From: Chloroflexota bacterium
GTDB lineage: Bacteria > Chloroflexota > Anaerolineae > Anaerolineales > Anaerolineaceae
Assembly (NCBI GenBank): GCA_012729755.1
Contig: JAAYCN010000069.1
Span: 1-33,141, forward strand
Length of the DNA: 33,141 nt
Direction of reading: 5' to 3'
Of the stretch, positions 8,673 through 17,881 are shown piece after piece (position 1 is the stretch's first letter; every line of letters starts with the position of its first letter). A model generated the notes under the pieces. It was given only the letters and a program-made list of their open reading frames with translations, had not been told where the DNA came from and searched no databases. Both the position numbers and the translations under genes were made by a program.

Positions 8673-9716
8673 ATGAAGTTTCAACAAAACAAAACATTTA
8701 GTCATCAATTAATTAACCTGCACGCGTCATCTGGGATGTGTGCCAGTTTCCTTGCTTACGGCGCCACACTTTACAGCCTGTTGGTGCCAGACCGTCACGG
8801 CAACTTGATCGATGTCGTTCTTGGCTATCGAGATTTGTCGCGCTACCAAAAGAATCCGGACTATTTTGGCGCCACCATTGGCCGCAACGCCAACCGAATT
8901 AAAGGCGGACAGTTCGAGCTGAACGGCGCCTCATATCAGCTCGCCAAAAACGATGGCGAAAACAACTTGCATTCAAACCCGGGCGGCTTCGATAAACACC
9001 TCTGGCAGGCTGAAATTTTTGCGCGCGACTATGTCAAGGGTGTTCGTTTCAGCCTGGTCAGCCCGGCTGGAGATTGCGGCTTTCCGGGAAACTTACGCGC
9101 CTGCGTCACCTATACCCTGCATGACGACAACTCGCTTGAGGTTCTTTACCACGCTACTTGCGATAACGACACGCTTTTCAATCCCACGAACCACGCTTAT
9201 TTCAACCTTGATGGCGAGGCCTCGGGCAATGCCATGAATCAGCTGTTGTGGATTAACGCCAGCCGTTATACCCCTGTAGATGAAAACCTGATCCCAACCG
9301 GCGAAATTGCGCCCCTTGACGGCACACCATTAGATTTCAGGTGTGAAAAAGCGATCCAAAAAGATCTGAAGGCCGAATTCGAGTCCATGCGCGCCGCCAG
9401 AGGCTTCGACCATAATTATGTGCTCAATGATCCTGGCAAGCTCCGTCCAGTCGCTACCTTGCGTTCGGAGCTCAACGGAATAAAAATGACCCTCATTACT
9501 GACCGTCCGGGGCTGCAGTTCTATTGCGGAGGAGTTCTAGACGGGTCAGCGATCGGCAAGTCTGGCAAGCCTTATCAACAGTATGCTGGTGTTTGCCTTG
9601 AGACCCAAACCTTTCCTGACGCCATACATCACCGCAATTTTCCTTCGCCTATTCTCAAAAGCGGCGCAGTGTTCGAGACTCATACGATTTTTCATTTTGA
9701 AACTCTTCTTATCTGA
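8673..9716 (+). CDS. galM: Aldose 1-epimerase (galactose mutarotase)
   Basis: Cytosolic enzyme that interconverts alpha and beta anomers of aldoses. It is 347 aa, the usual size. Family motifs are present: GRNANRIKGGQF (about 71-82), the NNLHSNPGGFDKHLW loop, the catalytic histidine in NPTNHAYFNL (H174), and the catalytic glutamate in CLETQTFPDAIH (E310). AGGA lies about 12 nt before the ATG. It stands alone on the plus strand between two minus-strand units, so no sugar operon context is visible. It shares the terminator at 9755-9780 with serC. Confidence 0.94.
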   Translation: MKFQQNKTFSHQLINLHASSGMCASFLAYGATLYSLLVPDRHGNLIDVVLGYRDLSRYQKNPDYFGATIGRNANRIKGGQFELNGASYQLAKNDGENNLHSNPGGFDKHLWQAEIFARDYVKGVRFSLVSPAGDCGFPGNLRACVTYTLHDDNSLEVLYHATCDNDTLFNPTNHAYFNLDGEASGNAMNQLLWINASRYTPVDENLIPTGEIAPLDGTPLDFRCEKAIQKDLKAEFESMRAARGFDHNYVLNDPGKLRPVATLRSELNGIKMTLITDRPGLQFYCGGVLDGSAIGKSGKPYQQYAGVCLETQTFPDAIHHRNFPSPILKSGAVFETHTIFHFETLLI

Positions 9717-9754
9717 CAACGCATTGCGCTTAATCACAAACCAGCATTAAACAA

Positions 9755-9780
9755 ATAACCGCCCCAATCGGGGCGGTTAT
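9755..9780. terminator. Bidirectional terminator between galM and serC
   Basis: Perfect 11-bp stem: ATAACCGCCCC (9755-9765), loop AATC, GGGGCGGTTAT (9770-9780). It lies between convergent genes. Read on the minus strand it is followed by TTTGTTT, so it ends serC transcripts well. On the plus strand a T tract is missing, but the stem is very stable. Confidence 0.88.
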
Positions 9781-9798
9781 GCTGCAAATCACTTTTAA

Positions 9799-10887
9799 TT
9801 AGCCATGTTTGGCTTCAAAATCTTTCAGGAATTCAACCAAAGCCTGCACACCTTCCTTGGGCATAGCGTTATAAATTGACGCGCGCAGGCCGCCCACGCT
9901 CTTATGACCCTTGAGGTTATCGAATCCAGCCGCCTTGGTCGCGGCGACCACTTCGGCGTCCAGTTCAGCGCTTTCAGTGACAAACGGAACATTCATCAGC
10001 GAGCGATCCTTGGCTGCAACCGTGCCCTTAAACATCTTGGATTGATCGAGGAAGTCATAGAGAATCGCCGCTTTTTCCTGATTCATCTTATTCATTACTT
10101 CCAACCCGCCAATGCTCTTTAGATACTTGAACACTTTGCCGCAAATATAAATCGCCCAGCAGTTGGGAGTGTTGTACATGGAATCATTTTTGGCATGGGT
10201 ATCATAGCGCATATAAATCGGAATGTTGGGGTCAAGATCTTCCCTGATCAAATCTTCGCGAATGATCACAATCGCCAACCCGGCAGGACCAACATTCTTC
10301 TGGACACCGCCAAAAATCAGGCCATACTTTGAGACATCAACAGGTTTTGACAGGAACATCGAAGATTGATCCGTTACTAAAACCTTTCCTTTAGTGTTCG
10401 GCAGCTCCTGATAAGTAGTGCCATGAATGGTTTCGTTTTCGCAGATATAGACATAGTCCGCGTCTTCAGAAATGGGCAGGTCAGACACATCCGGGATGTA
10501 CGAATAGCCTTTATCGGCGCTCGAAGCGATAAGACGAACCTCACCAAATTTTTTTGCCTCGTCAAAGGCTTTCTTTGACCAGGAACCAGTCACAATATAA
10601 TCAGCGACACCGTTTTTCATCAAATTCATGGGGATCATGGAAAACTCGAGCGTCGCGCCGCCCTGGATGAACAATACTTTGTAATTGTCAGGGATGCCCA
10701 TCAACTCGCGCAAATCGGCTTCCGCCTGGTTGGCGATTTCAATAAAGACCTTGCTGCGGTGGCTCATTTCCATCACACACATGCCCGAGCCTTTGTAATT
10801 CATTAACTCATCCCGCACCTTTTCAAGCACTGGCTCAGGAAGCATGCTGGGACCTGCTGAAAAGTTAAAAACCCGACCGTATTTCAT
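9799..10887 (-). CDS. serC: Phosphoserine aminotransferase
   Basis: PLP enzyme converting 3-phosphohydroxypyruvate and glutamate to O-phosphoserine in serine biosynthesis (also used in the pyridoxal pathway in some bacteria). It is 362 aa, the standard length. It has the SerC N-terminus FNFSAGPSMLPEPVLE, the phosphate-binding FIQGGATLEFSMIP segment, the VTDQSSMFLSKP strand with the PLP aspartate, and the Schiff-base lysine in GGVQKNVGPAG. ATG 10887 is preferred. A TTG two codons upstream (10893) has better spacing from AAAGGAG and cannot be excluded. A -10 box lies at 10936-10941. serA is not adjacent. Confidence 0.95.
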   Translation of the reverse strand: MKYGRVFNFSAGPSMLPEPVLEKVRDELMNYKGSGMCVMEMSHRSKVFIEIANQAEADLRELMGIPDNYKVLFIQGGATLEFSMIPMNLMKNGVADYIVTGSWSKKAFDEAKKFGEVRLIASSADKGYSYIPDVSDLPISEDADYVYICENETIHGTTYQELPNTKGKVLVTDQSSMFLSKPVDVSKYGLIFGGVQKNVGPAGLAIVIIREDLIREDLDPNIPIYMRYDTHAKNDSMYNTPNCWAIYICGKVFKYLKSIGGLEVMNKMNQEKAAILYDFLDQSKMFKGTVAAKDRSLMNVPFVTESAELDAEVVAATKAAGFDNLKGHKSVGGLRASIYNAMPKEGVQALVEFLKDFEAKHG

Positions 10888-10935
10888 TATCAATCACTCT
10901 CCTTTAGTTTTGATAGTGCTTCTGTTCGCAAGGTT

Positions 10936-10941
10936 ATTATA
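10936..10941 (-). promoter_or_regulatory. -10 box of serC
   Basis: TATAAT on the minus strand, with TTCTCA about 18 nt upstream as a weak -35. It is about 50 nt before the serC start. Confidence 0.5.
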
Positions 10942-11007
10942 CCTGAGGGTGCTTAAGATTGAGAAAACCCACACAAATTATTTAATAGTGTTAAAACGAA
11001 TCAACCA

Positions 11008-11027
11008 CCGTGAACGGTCGTTCATGG
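11008..11027. other. Inverted repeat downstream of the anti-sigma-like gene
   Basis: TGAACG-GT-CGTTCA (11011-11024) is a 6-2-6 inverted repeat. It extends to 9 bp arms with a wobble pair. It lies between the stop of the anti-sigma-like gene and the serC promoter, so it could be a weak terminator or a protein-binding site. In the minus direction it is followed at a distance by TTTT. Confidence 0.35.
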
Positions 11028-11045
11028 CTCAAAACAACTCCTGCT

Positions 11046-13316
11046 TCAAGGTATCCACAGATCAAAAAACTCTCTCGAGGTCAGTTCGAAATCCAGCAGT
11101 TCCACCTGGCAGCTGTCAGGTTGGATCAATACCAGCCTTCTGGACTGCCAATCCACACCAACTGTCTTGCCAAGCGCCCAGTTTTTATCAGCAGCGAGCA
11201 CACTAGCATTGGGGAATAACTGCTGAAGCCGGATTTCACCGGTCAGACGTGCGTAAATCGAAAGCTCTCCACGCCTGGCAGCTGTCACCCAAAAAAGCTC
11301 GTTTTTTGCTTCCTGATTGGCCTTAATCATGAAGTTTCGGTCTGAAGTCGACAAAAGTTCGCTGGACTGATGGGTCATCAGGTCATATTCATTCAAGGTG
11401 GCAGAGGTGTCATCCGGAAAATAATTTTGTTTATAAAACAAAGCTTTGCCATCAGCGCTCCAACCGATATTGCTGATTTGTCGGTCTTCAACCAACAATT
11501 CTTGACCCGAACCATCCAAATTGACCACTGCCAGGCCGATCTGCTGAGTTGGCGCAGTGCTAATATAACTTAAACGCGTTCCATCCGGTGACCAACTAAT
11601 GTTATATCCGCTGACACCGCTCAGAATTCTGTCACTGTCGCTTTCAATCTCATGAATATGGATCAGCTGGTCAGCCCCGGAATAAGCCACAGTGCGGCCA
11701 TCAGGCGAAAACTCGCCCCATGTTGCGTTGATCGCGATCAGCTGTTTCTCAGTGTTGGCAGCATTGTAAACAAACAGTCCGTACGTGCCTTTTTCCGGTA
11801 TCGGTTCATAGATTAATAGCTGGGCTTCTTTTAAATCAGTGACGGGTTGGGCAGAATCAAGTTTTTCTTCATCCAATACGCAAACCTGAAGCCCATCAGC
11901 GGAACTCGCCATCGATGTATGAGGCGTCGCTGGTGCCCAATCTATTTCCATCGCCATTTCTTCACCGCGCCAGCTCACGTTGAACAATTGAATATGCACC
12001 AACCCAACAGGCAGTGATTCTTGCACCGGGATAACCGTGTAGGTGCCTTGTTCCCGATCAATAATATAATCCGACCAATTAGCCGGCTGCTCAATAACCT
12101 TGATGTCAAACATACTGAGCTCGGCGTTGAGTTTGAACTGGTAAGCATACAATCCGATTTGGGTTCGCGAGACATTCAACAATCTCACCGATCTGCCATT
12201 GATTTCCATATCCTGGTTTATTTCCAGCGCTTGTCCATATGGAGGGATGAGCGCTGTATCAATTGCGAATGGAGTGCCCAGACTGATCGGATCCATCTGC
12301 GCCGACCATCCGACATAGGACAATGTCAGCGGATACGCCACATCTCGCGCGTCAAATTCAATTAACCAGCCCAATTTATTTTGTGACCTGCCAGCCAGTT
12401 CTTCCAGCAATTCTCTCGCTTTTTCCGGATACGTCGTGGCCACGAGCCTTCCATTGGCATCTCTGACCACCACCTGCGGTGATGTCCAGTACGGGCTCGT
12501 CACTTCTGACATATTCAGTGCAAAGGTGCCCCCGAGGATATAGCCCGTCTCAGTCTCAATGATTTTTTCAACTCTGAAATTATGCTCCCCGACAGTTCGT
12601 AAAGGTTTCTCATTTACTGGCTCAACAGTCGCACCCTGAGTCTGCTCCACCACAACTACGGGCATTAAAGGCACAGCTGCATCCGCGGCGATAAACTCAA
12701 TCGGTAATCGCCAATCGACTGGGACGGTGCCAGTGATTGTGTCGTGGATGCAGGGCAGCACGAAAATTGCAGAATCGACATCCTGCGGGATGGCTTCATA
12801 TACACCCAATTGCTGCATTTCAAACCGTCCGCCATCCACGCTTTCGATCCACGGCATCTCCTTACAGTCTCCGGGTTTTTCGTGCTCAGGGTAGGCCTCT
12901 CTCGGCACTCCAGAGACTCTGAAATCCAGCTTGGTCTTAGTCGCGTCCAAAACCGCTGCCGCCACTTCAACTGTGATACCCTCCCTGATTTGGCTAACTG
13001 GTTCTTTCAAGACCCTGATAGCGGTGGTGGTATCCACCAAACCAAGTTGTGGGTTGTAGCCCAGCCAAGACCTGACTTGCGCAAGCACTTTTTGAGGACC
13101 AACAGCGAGAACGACCGCCACGATAATCACCAAAACAACCAGACCAAACCGCCATACCCACCCAAATCGGGATGTCGATCGCAGAGCCATGCTTGACTGA
13201 CCTTGTTTCATCATCGATTTCCATAACCCATTCACAAACCCAGGTTCAGGTTGGGGCAAGTCTATGTTTGATCGGAGAGCCTCTTCAAACTCAACAACGG
13301 ATCTAATATTTTTCAT
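11046..13316 (-). CDS. Anti-sigma-like membrane protein with beta-propeller-like C-terminus
   Basis: A 756-aa protein. A short cytoplasmic N-terminus (1-52) is followed by one membrane helix (about 53-73) and an extracytoplasmic region. The first part of that region (about 85-200, with PVSQIREGITVEVAAAVLD) resembles the DUF4179 domain seen in anti-sigma proteins. The C-terminal third has TolB/WD40-like blades (EFSPDGRTVAYSG, SWSPDGTRLSYIS, GWSADGKALFY). The start overlaps the sigma factor gene by 14 nt, the usual arrangement for a sigma/anti-sigma pair. The job is inferred: the N-terminal tail would hold the sigma factor and the outer domains would sense a signal. No zinc-binding ZAS motif (HxxxCxxC) is seen, so the binding mode would be of the DUF4179 type. 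Confidence 0.75.
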   Translation of the reverse strand: MKNIRSVVEFEEALRSNIDLPQPEPGFVNGLWKSMMKQGQSSMALRSTSRFGWVWRFGLVVLVIIVAVVLAVGPQKVLAQVRSWLGYNPQLGLVDTTTAIRVLKEPVSQIREGITVEVAAAVLDATKTKLDFRVSGVPREAYPEHEKPGDCKEMPWIESVDGGRFEMQQLGVYEAIPQDVDSAIFVLPCIHDTITGTVPVDWRLPIEFIAADAAVPLMPVVVVEQTQGATVEPVNEKPLRTVGEHNFRVEKIIETETGYILGGTFALNMSEVTSPYWTSPQVVVRDANGRLVATTYPEKARELLEELAGRSQNKLGWLIEFDARDVAYPLTLSYVGWSAQMDPISLGTPFAIDTALIPPYGQALEINQDMEINGRSVRLLNVSRTQIGLYAYQFKLNAELSMFDIKVIEQPANWSDYIIDREQGTYTVIPVQESLPVGLVHIQLFNVSWRGEEMAMEIDWAPATPHTSMASSADGLQVCVLDEEKLDSAQPVTDLKEAQLLIYEPIPEKGTYGLFVYNAANTEKQLIAINATWGEFSPDGRTVAYSGADQLIHIHEIESDSDRILSGVSGYNISWSPDGTRLSYISTAPTQQIGLAVVNLDGSGQELLVEDRQISNIGWSADGKALFYKQNYFPDDTSATLNEYDLMTHQSSELLSTSDRNFMIKANQEAKNELFWVTAARRGELSIYARLTGEIRLQQLFPNASVLAADKNWALGKTVGVDWQSRRLVLIQPDSCQVELLDFELTSREFFDLWIP

Positions 13317-13854
13317 CTTTCAACTCACTTTGCGCGTACAGGTGGTCCAACAGACGATAATAATTGCGCTTGACCGTCGATTCGTTCATCCCAAGCAGCT
13401 CTGCCATCTCCCTGAAACTCATCTCGGCCGCAAAACGCAGCCTTAGCAGTTCAATTTCTGCTTCGCTTAAATTCCCGGTTAGTTTGGATAGCAACAGCCT
13501 TTGATCACTCGTCAATTTCTCATCGGAATCAGCCAACAAGCTGCTTTCTTCGAACAAATCGAGGCACATCATGCGGCTGTTGCGACGAAAGTGGTCAGTC
13601 ACCTTGCGACGCGCGATCGTGAAAAGCCACGACACAAACTTTTCAGGTTCTCTTAATTGCGATAGGACCTGCATGGCGGTCAAAAACGTCTGTGAAGTCA
13701 GGTCTTCCGCATCAGCCTGATTGCGGGTCATGCTATAGATATAGCGATATACCCGTGTCACCCAGGCTTGATAAAGCGGTTTGAAAGCTGCCAGGTTGTT
13801 CGTGGCATGTCTTACCTGTCTTGCCAATCCAGTTTGATCTTGTCTCTGCGGCAT
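13303..13854 (-). CDS. ECF-type RNA polymerase sigma factor
   Basis: Transcription initiation factor of 183 aa. Region 2 (about 28-95) includes YRYIYSMTRNQADAEDLTSQTF, the -10 recognition part. Region 4 (about 125-178) includes LSEAEIELLRLRFAAEMSFR and the helix-turn-helix MAELLGMNESTVKRNYYRLL for -35 recognition. No region 3 is present, as in ECF factors. It overlaps the anti-sigma-like gene by 14 nt and is first in that transcript. A TATTAT-like -10 lies about 30 nt upstream on the minus strand. I could not find a clear ECF-type GGAAC/CGTC autoregulatory promoter, so the target sequence is unknown. Confidence 0.92.
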   Translation of the reverse strand: MPQRQDQTGLARQVRHATNNLAAFKPLYQAWVTRVYRYIYSMTRNQADAEDLTSQTFLTAMQVLSQLREPEKFVSWLFTIARRKVTDHFRRNSRMMCLDLFEESSLLADSDEKLTSDQRLLLSKLTGNLSEAEIELLRLRFAAEMSFREMAELLGMNESTVKRNYYRLLDHLYAQSELKDEKY

Positions 13855-14063
13855 CAGAATCTCTCAGCTCAAGTCCATAATACGTCTATAGGTATCAGTT
13901 TTATAATCATCTGATAGATAGACGCAGGTTAATCTGTTTTAGTTATTAATAAGCATTTCCAATCCAAACATATCGCCTTGATTGTAACGAGAACTTTGAC
14001 GGTTCATCTGAGACCAGACGTCAAGGTTCCTCTAACATTAATGTCGATCTGATAACTGTCGCG

Positions 14064-14069
14064 TAAAAT
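14064..14069 (+). promoter_or_regulatory. -10 box placing rtcB on a near-leaderless transcript
   Basis: TAAAAT lies 9 nt before the rtcB ATG and no Shine-Dalgarno sequence is present. A start point 6-8 nt after the box would leave almost no leader. Confidence 0.4.
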
Positions 14070-14078
14070 AAAGTAATT

Positions 14079-15170
14079 ATGTTTGAAGTAACAGGCAAGT
14101 ACGGCACGGCGAAAGTTTTTTCGATCAATCGCGATGCCAAGGCAGTCGATCAGATTCAGACCCTGATGGATCAGCCTTTTATTGCTGGCTCAAAGGTGCG
14201 GATTATGCCTGACTATCATTGGGGCGCGGGCTGCACGATCGGATTTACAGCGAACTTGGGCGATTACATCATTCCCAATTTAGTGGGCGTGGACATCGGC
14301 TGCGGCATGTATGTTGAGTCGCTCGGCAAAGTAAATTTTGATCTGAAAGAATTTGATCACGTTGTTCACAAGATTCCGGCTGGCTTTAAATCCTGGAAAA
14401 ATCCAGTCGCCAGCGTTGACTTCATGCGTGAGCTGATCGCATGGCCGGAGATAAAAAACTCGGTGATCGACGTTCAGGTCGGCACACTAGGCGGCGGCAA
14501 CCATTTCATCGAACTCGACCGCGATGAAGAAACCGGTGAAATTTATTTGGTTATTCACTCCGGCAGCCGCAATATCGGCAAGCAAATCGCCGAACACTAT
14601 CAAAGGATTGCCGAGCGCGCATGCAAAGCAGATGTACCCAGACAGCTCAAATACCTGACAGGTGAAGAAGCGGCCATGTACCTGCATGACATGGCCCTAT
14701 GCCAGCGTTACGCGGCTTTTAACAGGCAAACCATCTGCACCTTGATCAGCGACCATTTTGAAGTCAACGGCGACTCTTTTCAGACGATACACAACTATAT
14801 CAACCCACAGGATCACATCATCCGCAAAGGCGCGGTTTCCGCGAGAAAGGACGAACGTCTGATCATTCCATTAAATATGCGCGATGGTTCAATTCTCGCC
14901 ACCGGAAAAGGCAATCCCGACTGGAATTATTCCGCCCCGCATGGCGCCGGCCGCCTTCTCGGGCGCAAAGAGGCCCAACGCACCCTGCGCATGGACGAGT
15001 TCAAGCGCAGTATGAAAGGCATCTTTTCCACTACGATCGCCGCCGACACGCTCGACGAAGCCCCGCTGGCTTATAAACCTGCCCGAGAGATCCTCGACGC
15101 TGTCAACGACACAGTCGCCATCGAAGCCTGGCTGAAGCCGATTTACAATTTCAAGGCAGGCCGAGAGTAA
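14079..15170 (+). CDS. rtcB: RtcB-family RNA ligase
   Basis: GTP- and manganese-dependent ligase that joins 2',3'-cyclic-phosphate or 3'-phosphate RNA ends to 5'-OH ends (RNA repair, tRNA halves). It is 363 aa, at the short end for bacterial members. Metal-site motifs: MPDYHWGAG (44-51), VGVDIGCGM with D72 and C75, GGGNHFIE, and IHSGSRNIG. The C-terminal SAPHGAGRLLGR holds the histidine that is guanylylated. There is no archease or RtcA neighbour and no Shine-Dalgarno; the -10 at 14064-14069 suggests a leaderless mRNA. It is convergent with the M20 gene, and a shared hairpin ends both. Confidence 0.93.
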   Translation: MFEVTGKYGTAKVFSINRDAKAVDQIQTLMDQPFIAGSKVRIMPDYHWGAGCTIGFTANLGDYIIPNLVGVDIGCGMYVESLGKVNFDLKEFDHVVHKIPAGFKSWKNPVASVDFMRELIAWPEIKNSVIDVQVGTLGGGNHFIELDRDEETGEIYLVIHSGSRNIGKQIAEHYQRIAERACKADVPRQLKYLTGEEAAMYLHDMALCQRYAAFNRQTICTLISDHFEVNGDSFQTIHNYINPQDHIIRKGAVSARKDERLIIPLNMRDGSILATGKGNPDWNYSAPHGAGRLLGRKEAQRTLRMDEFKRSMKGIFSTTIAADTLDEAPLAYKPAREILDAVNDTVAIEAWLKPIYNFKAGRE

Positions 15171-15196
15171 GCGCATAAGAGACCAGCCATATATAA

Positions 15197-15234
15197 CAAC
15201 CAACCCCTGTCAACACTCAGACAGGAGTTGGTTG
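15197..15234. terminator. Bidirectional terminator between rtcB and the M20 hydrolase
   Basis: Stem CAACCAAC (15197-15204) plus CCTGTC pairs with GACAGG plus GTTGGTTG (15227-15234). That is 14 pairs with one internal C/A mismatch and an 8-nt loop. It lies between convergent stops. On the minus strand it is followed by TTATATAT. Confidence 0.85.
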
Positions 15235-15262
15235 ATCGTTAGGAGCAGACGAAATTTGAACG

Positions 15263-16438
15263 TTAGATTTCTTTGAGCGCTTTATGCACTGCCGCGTACA
15301 TAACAGCAATACCAGTTGCTAAAGCAGACTCATCAATATCAAATTTGGATGTGTGAGCAGGGGCAATCATCCCAGAATCTGGGGTAATCCCCAGCCAAAA
15401 ATAACTGCCTGGCACTTCTCTTAAAAAATATGCCAAATCATCTCCAGCCATCAGAGGAGTGGTTGATTTGACTTTGTCAGCGCCGATCGCTTCAATCGCC
15501 GCAGCTTCGACAATGGTCGTGGCTCTGTTATCGTTGACCAGCGCAGGATATCCATGCTCATACTTGAGATCGACACTCGCGCCATAAGTAGAGGCTATTC
15601 CTTGGGCAACTTTAAGAATCATATCTGGGAATCGCTCAGATATTCCGGGGTCAAGCGAACGGCACGTCCCTGTCATGACTACTTTGTCTGCGAGAATATT
15701 AAACTTGGTTCCGGCATTTATCGTCCCAAAGGAAATCAGAGCACTCAACACAGGATCAACCTGCCTTGTCATCATCACATGCAACGCCATAATGATTTCC
15801 GCAGCAATCGGAATCCCATCAACTCCTTTATGGGGTGCGGAGCCTCCCCCGCCCTTACAAGTCAATGTCAAAGTGAATTGATCTGATGCGGCCAGAAACT
15901 GACCGTAATGAATTCCCACTTCTCCAGCTTTATTCTCAGTAGCGTGATGAAGCGCAAAAATCATATCAACTTTCGGGTTTTCCAAGACACCTTTTTCGAT
16001 TAAGGTCTTAGCCCCGCCCGGCGGCGTTTCTTCTGCTGGCTGAAAAATGAACTTTACATTTCCGGCGATCTGATCTCTTTCTTTAGCCAACAACTTTGCC
16101 GTCGCTAAAAGAACAGCAGCATGCGCATCATGAGCACAGGCATGCATCACACCGGATCTTGTTGATTTATAGAGTACATTAGCCTCCTCCTCAATCGGAA
16201 GTGCGTCAATATCTGCTCTTAGTCCAATTGTTGGCCCCGGCCTCGATCCTTTTAACAAGCCCACAGCGCCCGTGAAATCATCCCAATTGGTAACCTCTAG
16301 GCCAAAACTCTCTAATTCTTTGACGATGAATTTCGTCGTTTCGATTTCCTTGAACGAGAGTTCAGGGTTTTTATGAATTCTTCTACGAATATCGATTGCG
16401 TATTTTTCGACCGTTTTTGCTAATTCAAAAGGCTTCAC
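15263..16438 (-). CDS. M20D-family amidohydrolase / N-acyl-amino-acid deacylase
   Basis: Metal-dependent peptidase-family enzyme of 391 aa that removes acyl groups from N-acyl amino acids. Relatives include hippurate hydrolase, IAA-amino-acid hydrolase and N-acetyl-diaminopimelate deacetylase. Metal ligands are visible: GVMHACAHDAHA with C101 and H103, the QPAEETPPGG pair E136/E137, HH164-165, and a terminal PAHTSKFDID histidine. The central GGGGSAPHKGVDGI belongs to the dimerisation/lid domain. The start is GTG at 16438, with GAGG from the end of the permease gene 8 nt upstream and a gap of 3 nt, so the two genes form an operon. The context suggests hydrolysis of an imported conjugate, but the substrate is not visible. 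Confidence 0.88.
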   Translation of the reverse strand: MKPFELAKTVEKYAIDIRRRIHKNPELSFKEIETTKFIVKELESFGLEVTNWDDFTGAVGLLKGSRPGPTIGLRADIDALPIEEEANVLYKSTRSGVMHACAHDAHAAVLLATAKLLAKERDQIAGNVKFIFQPAEETPPGGAKTLIEKGVLENPKVDMIFALHHATENKAGEVGIHYGQFLAASDQFTLTLTCKGGGGSAPHKGVDGIPIAAEIIMALHVMMTRQVDPVLSALISFGTINAGTKFNILADKVVMTGTCRSLDPGISERFPDMILKVAQGIASTYGASVDLKYEHGYPALVNDNRATTIVEAAAIEAIGADKVKSTTPLMAGDDLAYFLREVPGSYFWLGITPDSGMIAPAHTSKFDIDESALATGIAVMYAAVHKALKEI

Positions 16439-16441
16439 TTG

Positions 16442-17779
16442 CTATGCCTCAACTTTCTTTTGTTTATTCACCACATACTTAAAAATGAAATACGCGGGAA
16501 TACTTGAAGCCATCAGGAGTAGTCCCTGGCCCATATACTTTGGATCCACTAATGTGACCAGGTAGCCTGTGATCAACACCGCTAACAGGGTCGTAACAGG
16601 ATATCCCCACATCTTCAGGGGACGTTCCGCGTCTGGTTGTTTCTTCCGCAGCACGATCAAAGAGATAGCAACCACACACTCCAGGCTTCTTGAGACAAAC
16701 ACGCCCATCAAAAGCAGGCTCATAAAGGTGCCAGTCCAAATAAAGAAGATGGCTGCCACTGTGAAAATGATGATGGAAATATATGGAGTCTCATATTTGG
16801 GGTGAAGTTTTCCAAAGAATTTGAACAGCAGATTTTCACGCGCCATCGCGAATGAAACTCTCGGCAGGCCCATCACGCTCGAGTTCAAAGATCCGAAAAT
16901 CGAAATCAACGCCCCTAGAGAGACAATTGCACCTCCGATAGGCCCAAAAATCGCCAGGGCAACATCAGCGACAGGTTTTTCTGATGCCGCAAGAGTTGCC
17001 TGAGGAACATTACCAATTGAAACGATATTAATCAGAACATTAACTAAAATAACAATCCCCATGCCGATTACAGTAGCTAATGGCAAATTTCTCTTTGGAT
17101 TCTCAACCTCTTCACTCATATAAGAAAGAACGTAATATCCGCCAAAAGCCAATACTGCGGGAACCGCGGCCTTGAATGTGGCCGACCATCCAGCTTCTCC
17201 AACAACCGGTTGAAAGTTAGCGCCTTTGATGGTAAACAACCCTCCGATAATAACCAAACCTAAGGCTGCGAGTTTACCAACTGTAAAAATGTTTTGAATC
17301 TTCGAGCCTTGTTTGACGCCCAACACATTCATTGCTGCCAGGAAGAGCACAATAAGAGAACCGATGATTCTGCTGCCGGTTAAGCTGATATCAGGAAAAA
17401 AATACCTGAGATAGTTGATGAACCCCAACGCAAGCATTGCGATAACCGGCATTAAGGATCCAAAGATCATCGACCATCCATACAGAAATGCGGCCATCTC
17501 ACCAAAAGCTTCTTTGATGAAAACATATGCCCCTCCGGCTTTTGGGAACATAGGTGACAATTCTGCGTAGACAAATGCGAACATAGTTGCGGCGAACCCC
17601 GCGATTACCCAGGCAAGCAGGTTCGGCCCAGACCCACCCGCAGCAGCTGCAACTTTTCCAGGTGTGTTAAAAATACCCGATCCAATTACAGTACCAACGA
17701 GAATCATAATGGCAGAAAAAAGACCCAACTGCCTCTTTAACGATGAACCCCCATTTGATGGAACATCCTTGTCAGACAT
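16442..17779 (-). CDS. APC-superfamily amino acid permease
   Basis: Secondary amino-acid transporter or exchanger of 445 aa with about 12 membrane helices. The substrate-binding TM1 motif GTVIGSGIFNTPG is at about residues 28-40, and TM2-3 carry FVYAELSPMFPKAGGAYVFIKEAFG. This is typical of the LAT/serine-threonine exchanger branch, but substrate is not readable from sequence. ATG 17779 has GGAG 7 nt upstream. It is the first gene of a two-gene operon with the M20 hydrolase, divergent from a Crp/Fnr-type regulator that probably controls it. Confidence 0.9.
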   Translation of the reverse strand: MSDKDVPSNGGSSLKRQLGLFSAIMILVGTVIGSGIFNTPGKVAAAAGGSGPNLLAWVIAGFAATMFAFVYAELSPMFPKAGGAYVFIKEAFGEMAAFLYGWSMIFGSLMPVIAMLALGFINYLRYFFPDISLTGSRIIGSLIVLFLAAMNVLGVKQGSKIQNIFTVGKLAALGLVIIGGLFTIKGANFQPVVGEAGWSATFKAAVPAVLAFGGYYVLSYMSEEVENPKRNLPLATVIGMGIVILVNVLINIVSIGNVPQATLAASEKPVADVALAIFGPIGGAIVSLGALISIFGSLNSSVMGLPRVSFAMARENLLFKFFGKLHPKYETPYISIIIFTVAAIFFIWTGTFMSLLLMGVFVSRSLECVVAISLIVLRKKQPDAERPLKMWGYPVTTLLAVLITGYLVTLVDPKYMGQGLLLMASSIPAYFIFKYVVNKQKKVEA

Positions 17780-17852
17780 ATTATTACTCCTATTAAATTA
17801 ATTTGGATGGAATTGCAATATCATCCTATCGCGTAAGTGAGCGATCGATCTA

Positions 17853-17868
17853 TATCATGTGATACAAT
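17853..17868 (+). promoter_or_regulatory. Palindrome overlapping the -10 box of the Crp/Fnr-type gene
   Basis: TATCA-TG-TGATA (17853-17864) is an inverted repeat whose last two bases are the first bases of TACAAT (17863-17868), a good -10. The ATG at 17882 is only 13 nt further. A regulator bound here would block its own promoter and also sits in the divergent region of the permease operon. Autoregulation is inferred. Confidence 0.5.
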
Positions 17869-17881
17869 AAACTGGGTATAT

